Source of the DNA: Bryoerythrophyllum caledonicum
Taxonomy: Eukaryota; Streptophyta; Bryopsida; Pottiales; Pottiaceae
Direction of reading: 5' to 3'
Length of the DNA: 64,000 nucleotides
NCBI GenBank assembly: GCA_963971425.1
Contig: OZ020517.1
Location: 10,108,501 to 10,172,500 of the forward strand
Numbering within the stretch: the first letter of the stretch is position 1; each line of letters starts with the position of its first letter. A program made the position numbers and the translations under genes. The notes under the pieces were generated by a model. That model worked only from the letters and a program-made list of their open reading frames with translations. It ran no database searches and was not told the origin of the DNA. Positions 58,001 through 64,000 of the stretch are shown piece by piece.

Positions 58001-59317
58001 AAACTCATGGTCATCCACAAAACACTGGAAATTGTTACAACAAAATACAATAATGAACCAGCGCACATATTCACAGACTGCATTAACGCACTATACTTAT
58101 TAAACACCCAAATAACACACCCTACCCTCCACAATAGTCACCCCGACCAAATCATACTAAAATCTATGGTCCAAATGATACTAAAACGTAGACAAATCAC
58201 AACCATCCACAAAGTTCGAGCCCACGCAGATATTGATGGTAACGAACAAGCGGATAAACTAGCAAAAGAAGGCCGGTAAAAATCACACAAAAATGCCAAA
58301 GATCCACACAAACATGCCTACGCCACCCCATACTACTTCCAAAAAGAAGACTGGCCCTCCAGAGAAGACACCCCCGATAAAAGCCTGGTTAGATTTTTGA
58401 GCAAATACCTCAAAAAATAAGACCTATATAATAACCTTGACACAATCTCAGATAACTTTCCTAACATAGAAAAGTGGACTAGTAACAACAACATTGATAA
58501 TGAACTCTCTACAAATTTTTGGAAAAATCCCACCGTCACTGACACACAAATAACATGCCTCATCAAATTCCGTATCGGACAATACATGGGAAACGCCCGA
58601 AAACAACTCTTCTTTGGAACAAAAAGATTCCCATCCATAACATGCCCAATATGCACATCCACGGATCCCGACACATGGCTACATGTTTTACTTAAATGTC
58701 ATAACCACCACATATCCTCCCTAATTGTCAAAAGACATAACAAAGCCGTATGGAAACTCCGTAAACTAATCACCTCCCATAACAAATCAAGATGTTTTAT
58801 CCTCATGAATGCCGGCACCTTTAACAACAACCCACAAGAAAGCACGATCCCACCATGGCTACTCTCATGTACATGTGAAACCCAACGATGCCACTGCAAT
58901 GCTCGACTCAAACCAGACATACTATACGATAGAGGCCTATCATACAACGACCCCCCACCCGACCACATAAACCAAAACTACACCATTCAATTCATCGAAT
59001 TTACATATCGTAATGATAGATTTTCCCCTGAAACAATCGAAAACAAAATCAATAAATATCAACCCCTTATAGATGACATCACTGCCCTCGGATGGAAAGT
59101 GGACCCCCTTATGGTAATCACAGCCGGCGCACGCGCCACCACCTTTATCCCATCTATAAAAACCCTAGAAGATACCTTCAAAATTCATATTAATACAATT
59201 ACAAACACTTTCAAGAATATTAACGTCATTGCCATACAACACGCTATGTCCATCCTTCTACATAAACGCAAAATTGAAAACAACCAAGCCCTTCCCGATG
59301 CACAAGACCCCCCATAA
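52072..59317 (+). pseudogene. LINE ORF2: 2A motif, APE endonuclease, RT, RNase H, CCHC, KPD motif
   Basis: Domains in order, crossing several frame changes and stops. A 2A-like motif lies at 52288-52311. The APE-type endonuclease (about 52950-53760) shows VIVIQETKI, LLCGNFNRDIALIG and LNSDHSPIQLHI. The reverse transcriptase (about 54640-55480) shows NKAPRPDRIPNSI, GDPSILSNHRLIALANTIYK, HRGTIQGDTLSP and AYADDLAT; its motif A reads VHFKNAFGSIDH, with His (CAC at 55048) where the catalytic Asp belongs. A long thumb/linker frame lies at 56007-57460. RNase H (57840-58280) shows YYIDGSF, HIFTDCINALY and ADIDGNEQADKLAKEG; its catalytic Glu is changed to Lys at 58001. The CCHC knuckle CPICTSTDPDTWLHVLLKC lies near 58640, then RHN, then ARLKPDILYDRG near 58905 and IQFIEFTYRNDRF. 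The last frame (58586-59317) is intact. The copy is dead. Confidence 0.85.
52288..52311 (+). other. 2A-like ribosome-skipping motif DIETNPGP
   Basis: The codons for LLLLSRDIETNPGP match the 2A consensus D(V/I)ExNPGP, preceded by a hydrophobic/basic stretch as in known 2A peptides. It is about 73-80 residues into the frame that starts at 52072, upstream of the endonuclease. In viruses and in some trypanosome and animal LINEs such motifs make the ribosome release the upstream product between Gly and Pro. Function here is inferred from the motif. Confidence 0.8.
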
Positions 59318-59481
59318 AACTACCTCTTTACTTCACTTTAAATCTCTGAATTTTGTGGCTGGTGGGTTTTGTGGTTCTTGGTTACTTGTTACATAGTGTC
59401 GACCCTCGAAAGGGGGAAGTAGTTCTAGCTTATTAATTCCCTGTCCGGTGGGCATGGTCTTAGTAGTGGAACGAACAGACA
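59318..59481 (+). other. LINE 3' untranslated region and tail
   Basis: It ends with GGTGGGCATGGTCTTAGTAG and GGAACGAACAG, shared with the truncated copy at 10510-10540. A CGAAAGGGGGAAGTA block is also echoed near 62980. Confidence 0.65.
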
Positions 59482-60559
59482 CTTTAAACACGCAATTAAG
59501 CAATTATGCACTTGGCCAAGTGCACCTAGTAGCAGCTAAAATTGGCAGGTTTTGCACAAAACAATGAAAAATTAGGCAAGATTTCAGTCATCCTTTTGAA
59601 AATTTTGTATGCAATTAATCAATCTAAGTTTTATTGGAAGTGTCTATATATACCTTATTATTATAAAAAAAATCACCATATGAAGAATAAAAGCTTTTGC
59701 ACCTTGTAGATGCTAAGTCATGTTTGAATTCCCCTCCAAATATTTAATAGTTTTTAACATTTCTATTTTTAGAAAATATTGACCCATTTAGCCATATTTA
59801 TTGTGCTTTCAAACATCTTGGACAAGCAATCATTATAGTCTTCTTGTTCAGTACAATTCATAGACCTCAAATTACTTACATATTAAAAATCCATTCATAG
59901 AAGAAAACATACTTTTGCTACACAGTTCTCTGAATGTAGTGTGGGTGAGAGTAGTTCAAGTTTCTACACTAATTGAAGATTTACATGCAAACCTTAACTG
60001 GCACACACTTGGCATGCTTGAAAAACAAACACAAAAAAGAATATGACATGTATGTGATTGATGGAGATTTGTGTAGATGATCCACATCAGTAATGAATTC
60101 AGAATATACAGATTGAACGGTGAAGTAAGTTTCTAACAAATGATATTGAGAGGGAATTGAAGGGAACCAAAGGAAACCAAAGGGAACTAAGTTCTCAATC
60201 TTGGGAACTTCATGGAATCTTTTGAGGGCTCTGAGAGGGGTCCCTGGGCGCGGACCTCTGAGAGCGAGCGCTAGGGTTTTGTCAGGCGGCGCTAGGGTTT
60301 CTCCTGCCATCAACAACTAATTGATAAAGATTGTTTAGATGTGCATGCGAGCTTTGGCCTAGTGGTTTGTGATTTCAAGTGGGAATTGCCGTCACGAGGT
60401 ATGTTCAGGTGGTGAGGATGGCTCGAATGAGCTAGGCATGGTGAAGGATGGCACGGACCCATCGCAACTATCATCGACCCTGTTTTTTGGGTTTTTGTGG
60501 TTTTGGGTGTGGGTGGTGTACCTTCCGATGATGCTCGTCGTGTTGATATACGCATATTA

Positions 60560-60840
60560 TCACGGCCATTGTAAGTAGCTGTTGGAGATTGTCACGCCCG
60601 TGGAGCCCATGGTGACGTCCACCAGGTCGTCAGCGGCGTCTGCAAAGTAGCAGTGATCCACCCACACGTCCCTTGACGAGTACACGCTCACAGCATCGCC
60701 GTCAGTCTGGCCGCGCCCTCCACTGTGGGATTGCAAGCTTTGGATCTCTTCCGGGCCAGTGGGGACGACGCCATGGAAGTGCACGCCGTGGATGATCACG
60801 TTGGAGACGGACTACAGCGTGAGCCCCGCGCTGCCTGAGG
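60560..60840 (-). pseudogene. captured pectate lyase exon fragment
   Basis: The minus-strand frame contains VSNVIIHGVHFHG, DGDAVSVYSSRDVWVDHC and DLVDVTMGSTGVTISNSYL. These are the parallel beta-helix core motifs of plant pectate lyases (polysaccharide lyase family 1), including the vWiDH segment. The N-terminus and the rest of the helix are missing, and a TAG interrupts the reading near 60812. GC-rich like the quinone oxidoreductase fragment. Confidence 0.85.
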
Positions 60841-61321
60841 TTTACGTTGACCATCGCAAAAAGCCAGCTTCCTCTAACAGAAGATTCAACACTACTGTAG
60901 ATGGAAGACGAAACACAAATTAGAGTTTGAAGCTCAAGGTCGTGCTCCCGTCCATCTTGTCGCGCCTCCACAATTCCGCGGACGTATTGTCCGTACTCGC
61001 TGCCTGCTACTCTTCTTTGTCGTCGTCCTGACCGCGTTCTTCCGCCTCTACATCACGATGCACCTCAAGGATAAACACACTTTGTTCAGTGCCAACTGCT
61101 CGCGACCACTCTGCTTGCTTCGTCTCCGACTATGATGTCCCGTCTCACATGCAAGCTCTCGAACACCTGGAGCACTTTATCTTTCACAGAAGCTCATGAG
61201 TGTTGCTGCAGACAATGGAGGAGCTACTAGGATGAGCTACGTTCTGGAGAGGAAGAACCTTCTAAGGAGGACCATTATGAAGTAAGCAAATCGTTCCGAA
61301 GAGCGTTTATCAGCTGGTCGT
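60841..61321. other. rest of the captured centre
   Basis: GC-rich sequence of possible host origin, including a hydrophobic plus-strand stretch (LLFFVVVLTAFFRLY) near 61010. No family recognised. Confidence 0.35.
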
Positions 61322-62096
61322 CGATGGCAGAAGAAACCCTAGAGCCGCCTGACAAAGGTGAGCTGCGGGGGCAAAACCCTAGCGCTCGCTCTCAGAGGTC
61401 CGCGCCCGGGGACCCCTCCCACAACCCTCAAAAGATTCCATGAAGTTCCTAAGATTGAGAACTCAAGTTCCTTCGGTTCCCTTTGGTTACCTCTCAATAT
61501 CATTTGTTAGAAACTTACTTCACCGTTCAATCTGTATATTCTGAATTCATTACTGATGTGGATCATCTACACAAATCTCCATCAATCACATACATGTCAT
61601 ATTCTTTTTTGTGTTTGTTTTTCAAGCATGCCAAGTGTGTGCCAGTTAAGGTTTGCATGTAAATCTTCAATTAGTGTAGAAACTTGAACTACTCTCATCC
61701 ACACTACATTCAGAGAAAGGTGTAGCAAAAGTATGTTTTCTTCTATGAATGGATTTTTAATATGTAAGTAATTTGAGGTCTATGAATTGTACTGAACAAG
61801 AAGACTATAATGATTGCTTGTCCAAGATGTTTGAAAGCACAATAAATATGGCTAAATGGGTCAATATTTTCTAAAAATATAAATGTTTAAAAACTATTAA
61901 ATATTTGGAGGGAAATTCAAACATGACTTAGCATCTACAAGGTGCAAAAGCTTTTATTTTTTATGTGATGATTTCTGGTAACAAGCTTTTGAAAAGTCCG
62001 CTAAATTGGCATTTATGCGCGCATCAGCCTTCACTGCCGAGAAGTGCACTTTTAAAATGCTAAGTGCAAAATTGCTTAATTGCGTGTTTTTATTCA

Positions 62097-62122
62097 CGTC
62101 GGCCTCCCTTTGGAGACCGGCG
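62097..62122. repeat. GC-rich hairpin, relative of the one at 10557
   Basis: CGTCGGCCTCC and GGAGACCGGCG pair around CTTT, preceded by TTATTCA as at 10551. Confidence 0.6.
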
Positions 62123-62640
62123 TTCTTTACATATTGTACCCGAGCATGGAAAATTTCATCTTCAAGAAATACTTGTCTCGGGATGGATTTGTCAATACAC
62201 CCTAAGGTCCACCTATAGTTTTGTATGGTTTAGAAAGTTGCATAAATTTTTGTGAAAACCACATTTTTTCTCAATTTTAAATGCAATGAGAAAATAGTCC
62301 ATTTTCTTTCATTACGAGTAAATTGGACTATTGAATTAATTAATTTCAATCTTAAGTCTATAAAAATTATGCTTTCTGGTGTACCTAAAATTTCATAGAA
62401 ATCTAAGCACTCAATCTTCCACAAGAAGTATATATGTGATAATTTGAAAATTGTGACATGTATATAGTGGTATATGAAAATCCCTCTTATGTTCAAACCG
62501 TAGATCTTCTTTTCAAAAATCTGAATATGTGTATTGGTATGCAAGTCAACAATCATATTCCTTAGTCATAAACCGAAAATGAAATCTAGGTTGGAATTGT
62601 GAAGCAAAAGAACAATTGTGTATCTTGCACTTTGTGTCAA
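62123..62640. other. AT-rich stretch, no gene
   Basis: No recognised coding sequence or repeat. Confidence 0.4.
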
Positions 62641-62649
62641 GTTTTTCAT

Positions 62650-63330
62650 ACTAATTCAATCAACCACGACCCATGCCCTCAATGAAGTCAATAGAAGAAG
62701 AACTCAAAATCACAGATACCTTCGTTAGAAACACTTTCAAAGCCATAGCAATCCAACATGCCATGTCAAAATTCCTTCATAAGCAAAGATTAAAAAATAA
62801 CCTACCCTTATCTAAACTTTAAGACTCACTTTAGGGAGAACTTGAAAAAAAATATAGGTATAATTAGTCTAGCCATTTCATCAAAACATAATAACCCTAA
62901 TACCCTTCCACCCCCTCATTCTATTCCAATTGTAACAATGAAGCTCTTTGAGCTACATATTTGTATAGTGTTTCTCCTTGAGAGGGGGAAGTATTCCCAT
63001 ACTACCAAAATTCAGTCCATTGAGCATTAATCCCTTACCGCCGAAGGTCTACACAAGACACGGGAGGATCCACAAGTATAATAGATTATGTACAACAACT
63101 AGTAGATAATGCACAACAATATCTACATGCATGGTACATTTTACATTGTCCCAACTTGACAGAAATCATTGTAGCTCTCCAATGCGCCCGGGAATTGTTC
63201 CACTTGAACTACTAACATACACGTTCTCAACCAAAAAAAAGTGCATCTATCTTATATAGGAGGAGCTATACCCTAGAAAGCACAAGAACTGACCCAAAAA
63301 CAGTCACCCTGACACTGAAGGGTTAATTTA
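62650..63330 (+). pseudogene. 3' remnant of an older LINE related to the 30-59 kb family
   Basis: 62715-62820 can be read as TDTFVRNTFKAIAIQHAMS and LHKQRLKNN, matching the ORF2 C-terminus of the large LINE (EDTF..., VIAIQHAMSILLHKRKIENN). GAGAGGGGGAAGTA near 62985 and GGGTTAATTTAGTGGTAAAACAAATAG near 63321 echo that element's 3' region. The divergence is much higher than for the 9-kb copy, so this is an older or different subfamily. Confidence 0.6.
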
Positions 63331-63429
63331 GTGGTAAAACAAATAGATACTCAATTCATGCCAACCTCATTCGGAGATTAAAGCTCATCTTCTTCTTGGG
63401 TAGATTCTTGTGATATCAAATTTGAATGA

Positions 63430-64000
63430 ATTATTTTGGATTCTTTGGTGATCGTAAGGAATAACGAGATCTTCCTTGAACACAACAAGAGAATCCCCGC
63501 GACAGAGAACCGGCTAGAGCCGGTGCCCCATGAAGAAGAAGAACAGCGAACGACCGCCAAACGAGCAGCATGCAAACACCATCACCCGCCGCGCCGGTGG
63601 CCACACCCGCACCAACACGCGAAAGGTCCTGACCGGCCACAGACGGTCGCCTCCCCGCCGCCACCGCTACGCGCCGGCCACCCGGTCACCCACGAGCATC
63701 ACTTGGCCCCGAACCCTCACTCATCGCGCTCCCTTTTATTGCTCTCGCTGGTAGCTGCTCTCGACGACCTCCCCATCGCCGCCGCTCATTCCCTCGCTCC
63801 GCGCAGGGTTTGCTGGTACGTTCCTCCCCTCGACGGATGTCTTTACGGGTCTAGAACAGGCTAGTGCGTGTTTTCTGAGGTTTTGTGGTTTCGTGATGCC
63901 TAGTCTTGATTCGTTTCTCTCGCGTCGGGAAACCTAGATCAGATTCGACGATGATGCCGGTCGCGTTTTTTTTTTTCGGATGATCTCTTGTGTGCGCTTT
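63430..64000 (+). other. GC-rich end of window, possible 5' part of a host gene
   Basis: Composition rises sharply in GC. A 142-codon plus-strand frame (63436-63864) is rich in Pro, His and Ala without a domain. Sequence near 63780-63990 (CGCAGGGTTTGCTGG, then T-rich with a poly-T run) resembles the leader and first intron of plant genes. No coding claim is made. Confidence 0.3.

Larger units (their letters stand above)
30100..59481 (+). mobile_element. long non-LTR retrotransposon (LINE) interrupted by a 17.35-kb MULE
   Basis: Three segments share one strand, a G-poor A/C-rich sense strand and a logical order: a 5' region (about 30100-31759), ORF1 split into 31760-32834 and 50187-50777, and ORF2 from 52072 to 59317 with a 3' tail to about 59481. 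Without the insertion the element would be about 12 kb. The 5' boundary is my estimate from base composition and is uncertain. The 3' boundary is fixed by comparison with the truncated copy at 9161-10540, which shares the GGTGGGCATGGTCTTAG tail. Both ORFs carry several stops and frame changes, so this copy is dead. That ORF1 and ORF2 belong together is inferred from order, strand and composition. Confidence 0.65.
59484..62100. mobile_element. long inverted-repeat element with captured pectate lyase (Pack-MULE-like)
   Basis: 59686-60312 and 61322-61960 are inverted copies of each other, with roughly 90 percent or better identity by eye over more than 600 bp. Shared blocks include CGCGGACCTCTGAGAGCGAG and GCTAGGGTTT near the inner ends. 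Weaker similarity reaches outward to ACACGCAATTAAGCAATT near 59490 and 62080. The 1-kb centre (60313-61321) differs in composition and holds a pectate lyase fragment. Long terminal inverted repeats around gene fragments are the hallmark of Pack-MULEs. A foldback element is the alternative. The outer boundaries and target duplication are not resolved. Confidence 0.75.

Noticed and set aside
63431-63864. Overlapping frames in the GC-rich end (three frames, both strands)
   Set aside because: Open in several frames at once because of GC-rich composition; no domain, so no coding call.

Overview
The window looks like repeat-dense nuclear DNA from a plant, most likely a land plant. The pointers are a trihelix (Myb/SANT-like) protein gene, fragments of a CLV1/BAM-type LRR receptor, pectate lyase, an SNF2 helicase and a quinone oxidoreductase, GT-AG introns, and hAT, CACTA, MULE-like, pogo-like and non-LTR elements. 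The species cannot be named from this sequence. I saw no rRNA, tRNA or CRISPR. There is one 200-base assembly gap (12779-12978).

Layout. 0-6.2 kb holds the most host-like genes: a 5'-truncated exon that may be a BTB-type protein, a hairpin with an 11-bp tandem loop, a trihelix gene with a one-base frame slip, and a broken kinase-like gene. 6.2-10.6 kb is AT-rich and ends in a 5'-truncated LINE copy. 10.9-23.8 kb contains GC-rich GGACGGCC arrays. Around them are an intact 437-residue protein of unknown family, a broken multi-domain relative of it with a RING finger, a convergent broken hAT transposase, and a pogo-like deletion derivative with TA target sites. 23.8-26.8 kb is an unrecognised, decayed multi-exon minus-strand gene. 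26.8-30 kb is mostly simple repeats.

From about 30.1 to 59.5 kb I read one very long non-LTR retrotransposon (plus strand, A/C-rich sense strand). A 17.35-kb MULE-like element (32835-50186) is inserted in its first ORF. The LINE second ORF carries a virus-like 2A motif (DIETNPGP), an APE-type endonuclease, a reverse transcriptase, RNase H, a CCHC knuckle and a KPD motif that may mark a second nuclease domain. The MULE carries a MuDR-like transposase with a C-terminal SWIM finger (plus strand), three captured host-gene fragments (minus strand), and a ten-exon minus-strand gene. That gene joins a ParB-like DGNHR motif to a permuted, beta-class DNA-methyltransferase-like domain. A 2.9-kb non-autonomous CACTA element sits in the transposase intron. 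A transposase plus a methylase-like gene in one element is the most novel arrangement here.

59.5-62.1 kb is a long inverted-repeat element (arms of about 0.63 kb or more) around a captured pectate lyase exon. 62.6-63.3 kb holds an older LINE relative. The last 0.6 kb is GC-rich and may be the 5' end of a host gene.

Nearly all element genes are broken. Most in-frame stops are one transition away from Trp, Arg or Gln (TGG to TAG, CGA to TGA, CAG to TAG), as expected for decay under cytosine methylation. The nesting order, oldest first, is LINE, then MULE, then CACTA.
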